Below are positions 23,722-36,734 of a stretch of 64,000 bases of DNA, piece by piece. A program made the translations under genes and the position numbers. This stretch comes from Raphanus sativus (taxonomy: Eukaryota > Streptophyta > Magnoliopsida > Brassicales > Brassicaceae): contig NC_079517.1 in the NCBI RefSeq assembly GCF_000801105.2, positions 1 to 64,000 of the forward strand, in the 5' to 3' direction. Under the pieces are notes generated by a model that saw only the letters and a program-made list of their open reading frames with translations, searched no databases and had not been told where the DNA came from. The first letter of the stretch is position 1, and the number at the start of each line of letters is the position of its first letter.

Positions 23722-26700
23722 ATGGCTCAATCGAGGGCTAACCATAGAAACCTTACGAAAACACAACTAGGTGGTGTCGTTTTTGGCTGCACCAAGCATA
23801 CCATCAACGAATGCCTCTCCAAACACTTATTTGGTCACTCACTCTCTATTCTCTTCTCTTCAATTGAATTGATTCCTTCCTGAATACCACTACTACTCTT
23901 TCTATCTAATCTAATCTAATCTAATTTTTGATTCCTATAACAACAGGTCTGCCTTACAACCACTTTTCATACGTCCAGAACATTGATACTGCCCTCCCCT
24001 TGTTCCTTTTCAACTACTCTGATCGTAAACTTCATGGCCTTTTCGAGGCTGCTGGTCCTGGTCATCTCAATATTGATCCTTATGCCTGGACCTCTAATGG
24101 TTCCGACCGAACTTCTTTTCCTGCTCAGGTTCAAATCAGTGCTCGCTTACAGTGTGAACCCCTTTCTGAACAAATATTCAAACCTGCCATTCAAGATAAT
24201 TACTACTCTTCTCACCATTTCTGGTTCGAGCTTGATCATTTACAGACTAATAAGTTGATCTGTCTCCTCTCTTCCTTTCCTCTCAAACCTAACCCCCCAC
24301 CCCTCCTCACTAGACAGCTTTTTCACTTTCCTCCATCACCTCATCCTCATATTAGAGTCAACATGGACCAGCCTTCCAATAGCGAGCCAATCGATACCTT
24401 AGAGGTGGAGGTGGAGGTGGAGGCCTCACCTGCTCCTCAGGATTGTCTTCTCGAGGAACTCAAGGATCTCGCCCTTACTCATCCACACAATAGTCTGATG
24501 CTAACCGTTGACCAACCAAACGTTCCCACGACAGATAGAGACGAGGAAACATGTAAAATAGCGGGGAAAGGAGATGGCGGTTCATCCCCGCGTCAACATA
24601 CAATAATCCAGGTACTTTGACATATGCTTGCTACTTATCCGCACCAGTTTAACAAATATATATATGTGTGTGTAAAAGTCTGCTAGAGTCAACCAACACT
24701 TCCCTTTATTTCTTAATCCAACACGTGAGAAACCAGAATCCTTCTAGATAACCCCCAACTCTCACGTGTGTGTACTGTGTCCCCATTATCAGCGGTGTAG
24801 AAATGCTCCAAGTCAAACTTGTTAGTTACATTTTATCAAGCGCTCTCACAAGATTATCATTTCTTTTGCCAGTTGATGCAAGAGGTGAAGGAACTCAAGG
24901 CATACGGGATTGAAAATTCAACCAAGATATGCTACTTGGAAGAGAAACTGGTAAAAAGATTTTTGCTACAAATTGATTTTCAGTCTGTAGAAACCATATG
25001 AGACTTTTCTTCTTTTGGTATTACTATTACAGGGTGAAGCACACACTGAAATCCATAGACTGAGAGAGCGTTGCAACATGCTGGAGTCCAAAATCGCTAC
25101 TAGTAGTGATACTAGGGAGATCCATTTACCAGATGATTCAAACTTAGATTCAACTGAGGCAGCAATTCTTCTGTTGGGCGGATTTGATGGTTACTCTGAA
25201 TCAGGATTGTCATCAGTCCAATCATATTTTCCGTCTAGGAATGTTGTCAAGGCTCATAGTTCAATGACCTCTATCCGTTCGAATGCTTCAGTCGCAAAAT
25301 TGGATGGTAAAGTTTACGTCTTTGGAGGGGATGAAGGTGGCAATGGTTGGACGAACACAGGTAGGTCCTCTCTTATTGATATCACGCACTTCACTTTACT
25401 TTGTTTTTTTTTTTTTAACTCTCTCCTCCCTAATAATTAAGATTAAAAAAAAGGCTGACCTTTGATTTATGCTTTGCCTCTTCTTTCTTATGTTGAAGTT
25501 GAATCATATAACGAGACGGATGGTGGGTGGAGCTTGTGCTCTCCCTTGAACGACAGAAAAGGAAATTTAGGTGGAGCCACATTGGATGGCAAAATATTTG
25601 CAATCGGAGGCGGGAACGTTGAGGTAGTTTTTTCAGATGTTGAGATGCTTGATCCTGATATAGGGAGGTGGATCAGAACTAGGTCAATGGAGCACAAGGT
25701 AAACAACAACCTGCTTACTTCTCTCTATTTCGCTGACTTGTAGTACCATTCAAGTAATGAGTCTCAGTTATCACTGTTGTGTGATCTCAGAGATTTGCAG
25801 TTGCCGCCACCGAGCATAACGGTTCCATATATGCTGTTGGTGGTTTTGATGGGAAGGAGTACCTCAAGTAAGAACATTTTAGCCTTCTCTTTATCTTAGC
25901 GCTGCTGAAATGTGAAACTAACAAGAAGGAGTTTACTGGAAACTCTCTCTCTCTCTGTCTCTCTACTTGTAACAGCACAGCTGAAAGGTTTGATCCTAGA
26001 GAGCACTCGTGGATGAGAATTGCATCGATGAAGTCAAGAAGAGGCTGCCATTCTCTTGCTGTTTTGAACGAGAAACTGTAAGTTTCCTCTCACCATCGTT
26101 TTTTCTCTTAGGAACGAGCACACAAGGAAAATGAGATGATCTGCTAAACAATATACAGTAGGTTCTACTGAAAGTTAGTAAGTTTTTGAAAGATGGAACA
26201 GTTTAACAAAATCACTCACTAGATATAATCAGAATAAATATTGTTCATGTGAGTTTCTTTTAGACCCATTATTTTATGACCATATTTCAGTTACATATTT
26301 TGCAAAGGGTAAAACCTTGAGATAGTTTAAGAAGATTAAAAAAAAAAAGAGTTGGTAAAAGATGACAAAAGCTTGTGCAGATATGCGATAGGTGGGTATG
26401 ATGGATCGACAATGGTATCGAGTGTGGAGATATATGAGCCACGGAGAGGGACATGGATAGAGGGAGAAGCAATGAAGGAGGCAAGAGGATATTCAGCAGC
26501 GGCAGTGGTGAAAGACTGCATATATGTGATCGGAGGATACAAGGGGGAAGGAGTAGACATCTTAGACACTGTATTGTTACTTTCTCAACTTTAAACACAC
26601 AAAGCACATCACCATTTACAACATAATATTAAAAAAAATCTTGATGGTGTGTATATTTGATTACAGGTTGAGTGTTTCAAGGATGGCAAAGGGTGGGAAA

Positions 26701-26756
26701 AGGTGCCGTGTTCATCCATGGGGAGGCGTGGCTTTCTATCTGCTGTGGCTTTGTAA
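23722..26756 (+). CDS. DCD domain and kelch-repeat protein
   Basis: Nine exons (23722-23833, 23947-24611, 24873-24950, 25033-25360, 25499-25698, 25791-25867, 25976-26077, 26381-26570, 26667-26756) join in phase to give 613 residues. Residues about 17-147 form a DCD (development and cell death) domain: GGVVFGCTKHTINECLSKH, FLFNYSDRKLHGLFEAAG, FPAQVQI, PLSEQIF and FWFELDHLQ are its signature blocks. A variable acidic linker (EVEVEVEASP) and a short predicted coiled coil (about 260-300) follow. About six kelch units come next (for example YVFGGDEGG, FAIGGG, YAVGGFDGKEY, YAIGGYDGST, YVIGGYKGEG), enough for a beta-propeller that binds partner proteins. It resembles At5g01660. DCD proteins are linked to stress and cell-death responses; a specific role is not evident from sequence. 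Confidence 0.93.
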
Positions 26757-27779
26757 AGGGAAAAAGCCTTTCTCTTTTTTTTTTTTTGGATCTATGGCAA
26801 AGTCATTACTCATGAGATGAGATGAGAGCCACTGATAGGAACTCTCTAGGAGTTGGGAAACATTTAGACGTTGGGGGAAGAGTGTTTTTGGATGCAAAAT
26901 GGACTTTGCTATAATGATGGTTTTGTAAATTTCAGTTGGAAAAGTGTCTGGAACACAAGATTATAAATATCATTGAAACTCAAACAAATAAAAAAGAAAA
27001 AGAAAAGTAGAAAATGATATAACAGAGAGTGGAGTCGTAAAAGTTGGGCCGAAGCAAACAGAAATAACGTGTAGATTGTCAAATAGAAAGTAGCCATATA
27101 GTTATTCGCTAGGTTTAGCTCCTCTGAATCCCATCTCAAAACGTGTAGATTGTATAAGCCATCTTGATATGTCATTCCTACATTTCATTTCTCTTCTTGC
27201 AGGGATCCTTCTTTGGTTGGAACCTGGCGACTTTGTAGTTCCATGATCGACGCTGACTGCCATGCAACCGTTATGTAAGGTGTGTGGCTTCTTCTTTCAT
27301 CTATTAACTTTGATCTATTTCCCTTTTATCTTAATGTTTGGATTGAGAGAATAACATTGAATGCTACTGCTTTACTTTAGAGCAATCCTTTCTACTGCCG
27401 TTGTGTATTTGTCAAATATATAAATGATTAATGTTTTAATTTAGGTTTACTTAATTCAGGATTCTGATTAATGTTTTAAAATGGGTTATTATTGTCATGT
27501 TGTTTTATATATATCCAAAATTCAAACTGAAAATTCTGTAGGTACAAAAAGAATATAAATTAACGACCATATCATGAATAATAATAATAGTATATAGTTA
27601 ACTGCGATTTGATCGTTAATTTGTTTGGTACAAAACCAATAGTGGGATTCAGCCAATGTCCACATTCAAGAAGTGCTCTCATAAAAATACACAGGTTCTT
27701 ATATATATAAATATAAGAGCAAGAAGAATCCGATAAAGAGAAGAAAATATTACTGACTGATCAGGATATATGGAGTAAT
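26757..27779. other. intergenic spacer between convergent genes
   Basis: This is the 3' flank of two convergent genes (DCD-kelch on plus, DUF538 on minus). It is AT-rich. A splice-like CAG near 27200 is present but no coding exon could be supported. Confidence 0.4.
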
Positions 27780-28878
27780 TTAAAATTTATCGGCTCGGAC
27801 GCCATCTCTTAGAACCTCATAAGCATCTCGGTTTCTGCTCTTCTTCACACCTGCAGTGAAAGAGACCTTTGATGAATCTGCAGAGATGCTTGTGACTTTG
27901 ACCCATATCATCACTTTTGTCTTCATCCCTTCCAAGTCAGCCAGCTTTCCTTTCTCGAGACGTCCCGTTACTGTCGTGTTGAATTTTAAGACAGATGAGT
28001 CTTTGTAACCAACTTCGCAGACTGATGGGATCAGCACCGTCAGTTTCTTTGTCTCTTCATCGAACTCGTAGTTTGTAGCATCGCGTGGGAAGATGCCAAC
28101 CGGCAAATCATATTCTTTTAGCAACTCAGGCAACGGCTTCTGCATTGTTCCTGTATATCGATCGATATAACCATAAGTTTTTACGTGTTATCATCAAATA
28201 TCTTACCTTTTTTCTTGTAATCTGTGTGGTGTTCATCAAAATATATAATGGAAAATTGTATTTCAAGATATATAACCTTTGAATTTGTTGACCAACCATT
28301 TTGTTCCTCCTTCGATGCTCGTTGATAGCGACTGGCAAAAAAAATCAAAACAAGAATATGCCCAAGGAAGAATGAGAATTAGTTGCGTTATCGTAAATTC
28401 AATATGGCAATAACGAGAATCACACCATTTCTTCTTCAAAAAAAAAAAGAAGAAGAGAATCACACCATCTATAGACATCTAATAAAATTAAGACAAATTG
28501 TAACGAGAAAATGAGAATCACACAACATCACATGCATTTCGAAATCTCCCACGTGATATTGCTGGCTAGTAAGTAATGTCACAAATGACTGCAAAATTAA
28601 GGTAAATTTTCCATACGAAATATATATACATGTATGCAGAGATCATGCATGATTGGTATAGAGAAAATTAAAAGAAACTATTAGTAAGGTGATTATCAAA
28701 ATCGATTAAGATGAAACTTTTGATTATGAGACAAATAATATTCTGTTGATTGCATTGGTAATTATAATTGTGGGAGGGAGGGGGTACGTACGGTGACATC
28801 CTTGCCGACAGAGTCAAACTGCTTGTTCGCCTTCTGACCTAACCAGTAGGATCCAACCTTGTTGAACATCTGATCCAT
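27780..28878 (-). CDS. DUF538 family protein (At5g01610-like)
   Basis: Three exons on the minus strand (28878-28792, 28331-28277, 28150-27780) give 170 residues, the same length as the Arabidopsis homologue as I recall it. The start at 28878 gives MDQMFNKVGSYWLGQKANKQ, matching the family better than the second Met three codons later. The N-terminal part is polar and probably helical. The DUF538 fold follows from about residue 55: LPELLKEYDLPVGIFP, then YEFDEETKKLTVLIPSVCEV and FNTTVTGRLEKGKL. DUF538 is a plant-specific beta-rich domain that is structurally lipid-binding-like. Functions reported for the family include stress response and wall or chlorophyll association, but none is proven here. 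No signal peptide is present. Splice sites are canonical. Confidence 0.93.
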
Positions 28879-30006
28879 TAATTCTTGATTGCACAAAGAT
28901 TTCTTTAGGAAATCCAAAAATTTGAAGGCAAAAGCAAATAAGACTTTTTCTAAATTTTATAGACAAGAAAAGAAACGAAAGAAAGCTTCTTTATTATTTT
29001 CCTTAATTATAGGAAGGAACCAACAAGGATGTTGGGTCCCCACGGTTGGACTCGTTTTTGAGCAAACTATTTCAGAAAGCCAATATATATATATAACATG
29101 TGGTAATTAATCATCTATCGATTACCACTCTTTCCTTCCTTGCTTGAGACTGTATATCAATCAGATTGTCAACAATTAATGTCAATAGTTGGAGATATGG
29201 GAGTCAGAGTGCTTCAAAATTGGACGATGATATTAGAAGCCATGGCAATTCCCAACTCCGTTGCAAATAAGTATTGGGCATAAAAGTTTGACACCCATTA
29301 TTGGATTTAATGGGAGGTCTTGAGAGAAGGGATACAACGGAATCCAAGTAGTGATTGATTTCTCTTCTCCCATGGCGTATCTATTATCACTTCCAAGATT
29401 TTTGAATACTGAAATTGGAGACTGATTTATATAAATTGTTTCCCGGTGGTGGGCCGGTGGCATTACTATAAACAATAAGGTCCCCACAAGGTAGACCAGT
29501 CAAATTAGTGGGCTCAGTTGGGCCTTCTCCAACACTTTGAGCATCTCGTTAGCATGATTAATTACTTCCAAAGTGGATTTTATATTTGATTATTTGTATA
29601 TGCTTTGTGGCCTTGATGAATACCCAAATAATAATAATGTAACAAAAGGAATCCTTTTATAAAAAATATTAATTGTAATAATATACACAGATAATTCGAA
29701 ATAAAATATGATAAATACAAAAAGGAGTCAAACATAGTTCAGTTACCTACAAAAGCATTAACCATATATCAATATATATATATATATATATATAATCTAT
29801 TCTGAAAAACGGTTTATTTAGTAAAGTCTTACTTTTCTTAGATCACAAGGATTTTCTCTTGAAACTTAACATTTATCAACAATTGGACGTAGATTCTTTA
29901 GGTTGATTGGTATTTTGTTCATTTTTCTGTTGACTATATATATATTGTGTATAGGGGGACAACAAGAACCAAGTAGTGCACTCATTTACACCCTCGAACT
30001 TCGATC
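28879..30006. other. spacer: promoter of the DUF538 gene and 3' flank of CAX4
   Basis: AT-rich, with (TA)n at about 29772-29791. A CACGTG-like CCACGTGATA occurs earlier, in the first DUF538 intron at about 28549. No further gene is supported. Confidence 0.4.
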
Positions 30007-33000
30007 TTAAGCGCCTAGGGTATTACATGATTTATTAGTAAACATAACAAACCTTTCTGTCAATGTATGATAAGTTGTAATGGTTTCGGCTGCAACTGAG
30101 AAAGTGCAAAACAAAATGAATGGCATACTATTAATCGTACAAAACAGAAGTAATGCTGATAGATGAAGACACTAAGATAAATAATTGAGGGGGAAAAACG
30201 GCAAAGCGTACCTGAAGGTGAATTACAGACAAAGAAGCAGACAGCAATGACAATATAACACAAAAGAAGAACCAAGCCTTTCATATAGTTCGAAGTCCCA
30301 TCCTATCAATCATAGAATGTATTCAATCAAAACTTATACAAATCTTCGTTATTATATTTAATCACAGCCAAATTAACTGAAGAAAACGCACCTGCAATGT
30401 GAAAGAAGTGACGAGGATGGACAAGGCAAGACAAGCGGTCTCAAGGAGGTTGAAGTTAAGGTCCATTTCTATTCCCATTGCCCATGCCACTAACACGGTC
30501 ACTGGTACCTAGTTTTATAATGAAAACTATTGTCAGCTACAATTTTTTAAATAATTAATTTGCACCAGACTGTCAAAATTATAATAGTAAAACTAGGGAG
30601 AGTTGCTTAACAAAAAGCTAATATAATAGTGGGTGGATCCGAAGAAAATTTTAAGCAACATCAATTCTGAAGCTTATTTAAACACCGATGTTCGCACTGT
30701 ATGCGGGTTCTACTGACATGTGGTGATCCGCGATTGGTTCGTTTATTAATTTTTTTTTCTTAATCCGGAAAAAAATTTGCACCCCATTATAGAGTATCTG
30801 CGTTAATGATGTTCTAGTAGTTAATAATAATGTAGCCTCTACATAGTTGTATCGTGAAGTTCTTTTTTTTTGAATAAATGTAAAATTATATTCAAATAAA
30901 AAAAACCAGGTTACATCTAGTGCTACTGTTTATTTTTGTATCGTGAAGTTCAATTAGCTTACCACGAACAAAGCAATCTGTGTTGCAGACCCAAGCGCAA
31001 TTCCCAGAGTTATATCCTGTACGTTTTAAGAGTATGTATCAACTTAATTTTTTTTTCGGAATCAATACAAGCAAATAGATCATATAACAGATTTGATGAA
31101 TTGCTTGTGTTGTTATAAAATTAGAAAGAAGTAATAATATAACAACGTACGAGTTTGTTACGGAAGGCAAAGATGACAGCACCAGCATGCTCAGCTGCAT
31201 TACCAACAATTGGTAACAATATTATTCCTATGAATGCCACCGATAATCCCCACGAGTCTGCTGCGTCCTATCCATTTCATATATAAGTCAAGTGTATTTA
31301 ACAGTTAGTAAACGAAAATGCTGACAACGTTTGTAAAAAAAAAAAATTCAAAAAAAAAACATTTGTAAATAAAAAAAATCAAATGCCAATTAAAAGGGTT
31401 TGGCTCATATGCCTTATACGTATACTATTTTAGGTCTAAACTCAACATCTAGTTCTGTTTTATTATCACTCAGCAAAAATTTTGGCTATATAGATTTTTA
31501 AAAACACCTGAATGGTGGAAACAAGGTAGTCGGAGAGCAAAGCAACGAGTAGGGTCATTGTAATAAGCCAGAGAATCGCACTCCACATTCCAATCACGGC
31601 TTCTTCTTCTTCCTTGTCACTCACGTTATCGTCGTAAACATCATCTTCTTCTTCTTCCCTCTTTTTTTTTTAATAAATTTAAAACATTAGATATAAGGAC
31701 AAGATAATAACAATTGTGAAGAGTTTTAGAGAGAGAAAGAGAGAGAGAGGGAAAGAACCTGAGGAGGAGGAGGTGGAGTGATACGAGAAGAGAAGAGGTG
31801 AAAGATGAGGAAAGCCAAGTAAGCAAAGAGCATCAGAAAGCTGCTTGCTCTTGACAAGACAAGAACATCTGATCCATCTTCGCTTCTTGTTGGATGAACT
31901 ACTAAAACATTAGTAGCATTTGTTGCTGTTCCTCCAGCAGCCTCTGTTGCGAATCTTAACATCATTGGTAGTGTATGACATAATAGCGCCAGAAAAAGCA
32001 AGATGCAGTTCATTTCTCCTTGTCTCTGTTCTTAAAAACAAATAAAGAGATGAAGATTGGATTAAAACGTAAGTCACATTAAAAGAGTGTTCAGAAGTAA
32101 AAGATATAATTAAGTTAGGACTAACTCGGTCAAAAGATTGGTGTTTGCGGAGATTGGAGAGACCACCAAAGAAGAGAGAAGTGCCCAAGACCAAGAGAAG
32201 ATTGGAGAGGATAGAGCCAAGAAGTGAGAGTTTTACAATCCTCATCTTCCTCTGTCCAACCGCAAGAATCGCTATTATCATCTCCGTCGCATTCCCACAT
32301 GTCGCGTTCATTAATCCCCCGACTTCATTCATTCGTCCATCCAATTGTATATTAGTTTCATATTCCAATATATTCAAACTAAAATTTTAAAACTACACAC
32401 AGACATATATATGTGGGGAAATAGTAATACCAAAAAAAAATGATCTCACCTGTTGGACCAGTATGGAAAGCAATTTGCCTGATAAAGAAGAAGAGAAACA
32501 ATTTATATATATATATATATTTTTTTTTTTAAATTGAATTTGGGAACTCAAAAACAAAAAAAAGAATTTGGGAACTCAAAAATTTCATGAAAAAGAGAGA
32601 TTTAGATAGCAGTAAATATTTACTCTGTGAGAAAACTGATACGTTCAGCCAAAGGTATCAATCCAAGCAAGCTCAACGCAAACACCCACGCCTGTTTTAT
32701 TTACACAAAGCAAACACATACTAATAGGGTATAAACTAAACTAATTGTATTAATTAGCTGGAAACCACGCAAGAAAAACTTCATATAGAAATATTATATA
32801 TCTGTTGTTCAAAAAAAGAAAAAGAAAGTATATATGTATGTTTTAAAAAAAAAACATTGACGATGATATATGGAGAGGGAGATTGAGTAACTTACACGTG
32901 GATATCCATAGCGGTGAGCGACGACGGCAAGGGGAACGGCGGGAAAGAGAAGGAAGAGTTTTGTGCCAAGAAGAACTTCCTGAAGGTTCGTTAACATTCT

Positions 33001-33189
33001 CTTCATAAATTCCCAACGAACTCTCGATATCAGCTTCAGATCCGATCTCTTCCTCATCAACGACGTCGCCGATAGATTCTGTACCGTTCTCCGGTTACTC
33101 CTCGACAACTCCGCCGTCCGCCTCTCGCTTCCGCCGCCATTCTCTATGAGGGAGAGACTCGGCGATGATTCCGTACTAATCAAAGACAT
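30007..33189 (-). CDS. CAX4: vacuolar cation/proton exchanger, CAX4-like
   Basis: A Ca2+ (and heavy-metal)/H+ antiporter expected in the tonoplast. Exons on the minus strand: 33189-32896, 32691-32624, 32478-32450, 32322-32126, 32025-31759, 31660-31508, 31267-31151, 31016-30963, 30508-30392, 30302-30212, 30056-30007; 478 residues. The two inverted CAX repeats are clear. [16 protein letters not shown] has the ion-selecting GNATE at about 140-144. [15 protein letters not shown] has the second GNAAE at about 358-362. An acidic cluster ([10 protein letters not shown]) separates the halves, as in the family's acidic motif. The N-terminus ([14 protein letters not shown]) resembles the autoinhibitory region of CAX1/CAX4. 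It matches At5g01490. Two points differ from what I recall: an Ala/Thr/Asn-rich insertion before PTRSEDGSD in exon 5, and the last exon, which gives an unfamiliar tail (KSCNTLGA). Exon 11 is therefore provisional. Confidence 0.92.
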
Positions 33190-34386
33190 TTTCTTCGTTG
33201 ACTCTCTTTCTTTCTTTCTCTCTATCTGTCTCTCTGCTAAAAACCTAACGTGAGTCTTTTACGCAAGTAGTTAGTTGTATCATCATGTGTGAACGTTTCC
33301 ATTGTAATATACTTTATGTTTTTGACGTCTTTGTATATCCATTTTTCATCAGGTCAACGTTTTATGCCTAAAAGGAGGGCCGGCTTTTTAATCCCCTCCC
33401 AACATCTCCTGACCTGACGCCTCTACCTTTTGGAAAGAAGGTTTAGGAGTTATGTACGATTGTCGTCATATATCCTAGTTGTGTCAAATCTAACTTTCCA
33501 CACGAGTTTGACGAGTCGTTGTTCTTCTACAATAACTACAAATCAAATCACATTAGTCTATTATCTGCGAAGCTCGCTCGAAATTTCCACAACTTTATTT
33601 TATTGTCTGTTTCAATAAGTAACGTGCTTTGAATATTTATATGCATTTGGTCCCAGCCAAAATATTACCATTTCTTATTCGATGGAAGACATATGAATTG
33701 TTTGACTTCCATTCATCTACGTTGCAGTTGAAAATTTCGCGATATTTATTTAATAATAAAACAAGAACCGTGAGTCCTATTAAACTTGTATAAAAGGAAG
33801 ACTTGTGTGTACAGAGCAGCAGCAATATAAGAAAATGGTTCACATTAACGTCGTTCAGCGACAATCTTGTAACCGATGTAGTGGTTTACATGAACGTGTT
33901 CGGTGTTCCAAATATATAGACCAACTGTCTTTTACAAGAACAGAAGTGTAGGGTACAAAACAAAAAACAACTGGCTAATCCGACTGAATAATTAAAAAAA
34001 AAAAGATACAGAATGAAGGAAATGGGGGAAGAAGAGTGATATTTTACATTCTCAAGTGAAACAAAGTCAAATATCATCAGAAACAGAAGCATTTTTTTTT
34101 GGGCAGGTGCTTGCTTCTTCTTTGGATATTAGAGCCCTTTCAACACGTGACTATGATTTGTGGACCGAGCAATCCTCAATGGCAAACGATCGATCCCAAA
34201 CACGAGGAAGCAAAAAAAAAAAAAAAAAACATTCCCAAACACAAGCCTGGTGGGATAGAGTGATGATGCATTCCATACAACAAAAGTCATGTATATCCAG
34301 TTTCCCCCTTTCTAGAGTGCAATGGGTGATTCTCTTGTATCCTGAGTTTCTAGGCCTAGTGTTATCTTCGTTTCCATCAACTTTTA
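33190..34386. other. spacer upstream of CAX4
   Basis: Promoter-side flank of the minus-strand CAX4 gene with a (CTTT)n leader at about 33205-33222. No other gene is supported. Confidence 0.4.
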
Positions 34387-34401
34387 ACTAATACTATGGT
34401 G

Positions 34402-34616
34402 GCAATAGGTGGCCAATAGCAAGGTATCTTTTCAATGCAGAGAAGCAAATAGAGTAGCAGACAGGATTGCAAAGGAAGCCATTTCTCTAGAGATTAGTGT
34501 TCCCAAGTTGTATACTGTCTTGCCAGCTTGGTTAAAATCCTATGTGGAGAATGATCTTGTAAGAGTTTAAACATTTGGTTAATGCAAAAGTTGAAGTTTG
34601 AGTTAAAAAAAAAAAA
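34402..34616 (+). mobile_element. 5'-truncated LINE insertion with RNase H tail
   Basis: A 15-bp direct repeat ACTAATACTATGGTG flanks the insert (34387-34401 and 34617-34631), and the right copy follows an A-run. The insert encodes the last 44 or so residues of a plant LINE reverse-transcriptase polyprotein, including REANRVADRIAKEA, the C-terminal RNase H signature. It then stops and has a short 3'-UTR and poly(A). Severe 5' truncation, target-site duplication and A-tail are the marks of target-primed reverse transcription. Confidence 0.9.
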
Positions 34617-35178
34617 ACTAATACTATGGTGCCTATTATAGACTAATGGGTTGATTGGCTCATTTTGGTGTATGTGATGCAAAGTTCTTTGACAAGTACC
34701 GGGGCAAGCGTGTGCCCGTCTAGTCCCCGCCCTACTGGAGGAAGAATACACTGAGTCGAGATAGATGCAGCGGATAGTCCCTCCCATCTAGCTATGGAGC
34801 TTTAATCTTCTATATTTATATAAAATAGAGTTTTCTCCCTCCTGGTCAGAAACTCAGTCTTCCAGCGTCTGACACGTATCTTATTAATGAAACGCAACGT
34901 TCTGTTTTCTTTTTGGTTTCGTACTGGCTTTATTTTGGTTCGGTGTTGTAATATGTTTTGAGGCCCAGTGACCACAAACCCTAATCCGTGTGGTTGATTG
35001 TGTTCTTCGTTTCTCTTTGATCCGCGGAGACGGTGACGATCTGGTTTCTGTAACGGAAAGATCTTCAATCGCGTTGTTCCATCAGCGACATCTTTATAAA
35101 TAGTAGGTTAGTTTCTCTCTTTCGCGATATCTGCTACTCATCATACTCATATTAAAATCTTAATATCCATCTCTCTTA

Positions 35179-35310
35179 ATGGCTAATTCAAAGGTTTTTT
35201 TTCCGACTTGAGGTCCGGGACGTGCTCATCCGAGGCGAGACTGTTCCGATTCTGAGAGACTATGAATGTAAAACGTGGTGGGGAGCTTTATGTGGATGGA
35301 TTTTATCATG
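35179..35310 (+). pseudogene. RPA1/DUF223-like OB-fold fragment, copy 1
   Basis: After an ATG (MANSKVFF) and a 1-nt shift in the T-run, the frame reads SDLRSGTCSSEARLFRF, a stop, then ETMNVKRGGELYVDG. This aligns with the N-terminal block of the plant replication-protein-A-like DUF223 family (xxVRLLRFWEARNVKRGGEL). The Trp of the FWEA motif has become a stop codon, so this copy is dead. A paralogous fragment begins at 36000. Such genes are abundant in Brassicaceae and often travel with mobile elements. Confidence 0.55.
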
Positions 35311-35999
35311 GTGGATTTCCCGTTTACTTCTACATATCGATTGTTCTGAATTAATTTTTGCCGTCGTACTGTTATTATTCCAGGTGAACTCTAACCTGTT
35401 TATGAATTCTGATAGTGTTTCCGGTAAGCCTGATCATGTTGTACTGTTTTTATTTTTATTTTATTTTCCGAGCAACCCCTAATCCTCTCTACCCGCCCCT
35501 CATCAAAATTTAGGGTTCTTTGCAGGATTTGTTATCCGCCGTACGAGTAGTTGTGTTGCTGAAGTCAACCTGATGTTCTGTTTCGTCCCTGTTTTGTCTT
35601 CTCTTTGGGTATCTTCTGATATCTTTAGGTTTTTCTCTGCTTTTTGGCTATTTTGTCTTTCGTTGTTTTCAGAGAGTTCCAATTGATGTTGATTTTGAGT
35701 TCATCCGTTTTTCTGCTTCTTTTTGTAGACATCAGTTGTCTACCATTTATAAACCCAGCTTTATAAAAATGAAGAAATCAACCTGATGAATCCTTTGTTA
35801 AGTTTTTGCTTGCCTTGTGTGAGATTCTTCAAACGCTTTCATTTACAGATTCATCACATTTAACCTCTTCTTAACTCCAACAACATGATCTAGCCATCAA
35901 TGTGAGCTTCTTTCTTGCGAGGCGGTTTACCTTTGATTATAATATGGTTAGCCTTCTCTCCCCTGAACAATCACCTTCTAAAACTTATTCCCTGACAAA

Positions 36000-36245
36000 T
36001 GGCTAGCTCCAATTTTTTTCTCTCTGATTTGAAGTCCGTTAGATGTTCTCCACTGTTGAGGTTAGGTTTTTGCGATCCTGGGAGGCAAGGATTGGCAGGT
36101 GCAGTGTTGATGGAGTTAAGAAGAGGTTATTTCACATTTTTCATCCCTTGGAAATCGTCCTCATCAGAAAGCTCATTGTATTAGCTATTTTTGTCGAAGT
36201 TTGTTTTGGGACTTTGCTCTTATGTTTTCATTTATTAGAGATCTG
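36000..36245 (+). pseudogene. RPA1/DUF223-like OB-fold fragment, copy 2
   Basis: It begins MASSNFFLSDLKSVRC, parallel to the copy at 35179. After a frameshift it continues in another frame as STVEVRFLRSWEARIGR. The core VRFLRSWEAR is the recognisable DUF223/RPA-like motif. The continuation (GVKKRLFHIFHPLEIV) is diverged and ends at a stop near 36245. It is a pseudogene, not a functional OB-fold protein. Confidence 0.55.
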
Positions 36246-36734
36246 ATGGTGATTAATCCCACTTAATTCTGTGCATAAAGACAATTTCTTGAATTCTAAA
36301 TTGTTATATATTTTTTTGACTCCATCGCTTTTCTGAGAATGGATCTATTAATACTTGATTATTTGTGTTCAAACTGTAGGCCAATCACCAAAAAGTTCGA
36401 GAGAAGCCACTTCTATCTGTTTTAGTATTTTTCCAGGTACTTCTTCTTTGCTAGCTAAAAAGAGTCCAATCAATTAAAGAGTCTGTACTAGAGTTTTCCT
36501 AGGGCATATTCTCAAATTTTAAAGTTAGATTCTTGACCTTTTGCTATATGATATCTTGGCGTATGTCATAACATACTCTCATCTACACATCATCTTTTTG
36601 TACAGTTATTGCGTTCTGTTAGTTTTTGGAATGTTGATTTTCCAACCAGTATATATAACTTAAAACTTCTAAGTTCAATTGGTTGACTATTTATAATGAA
36701 AATCGCATTCACATGAGTCTATTTGCAGGCAGCC

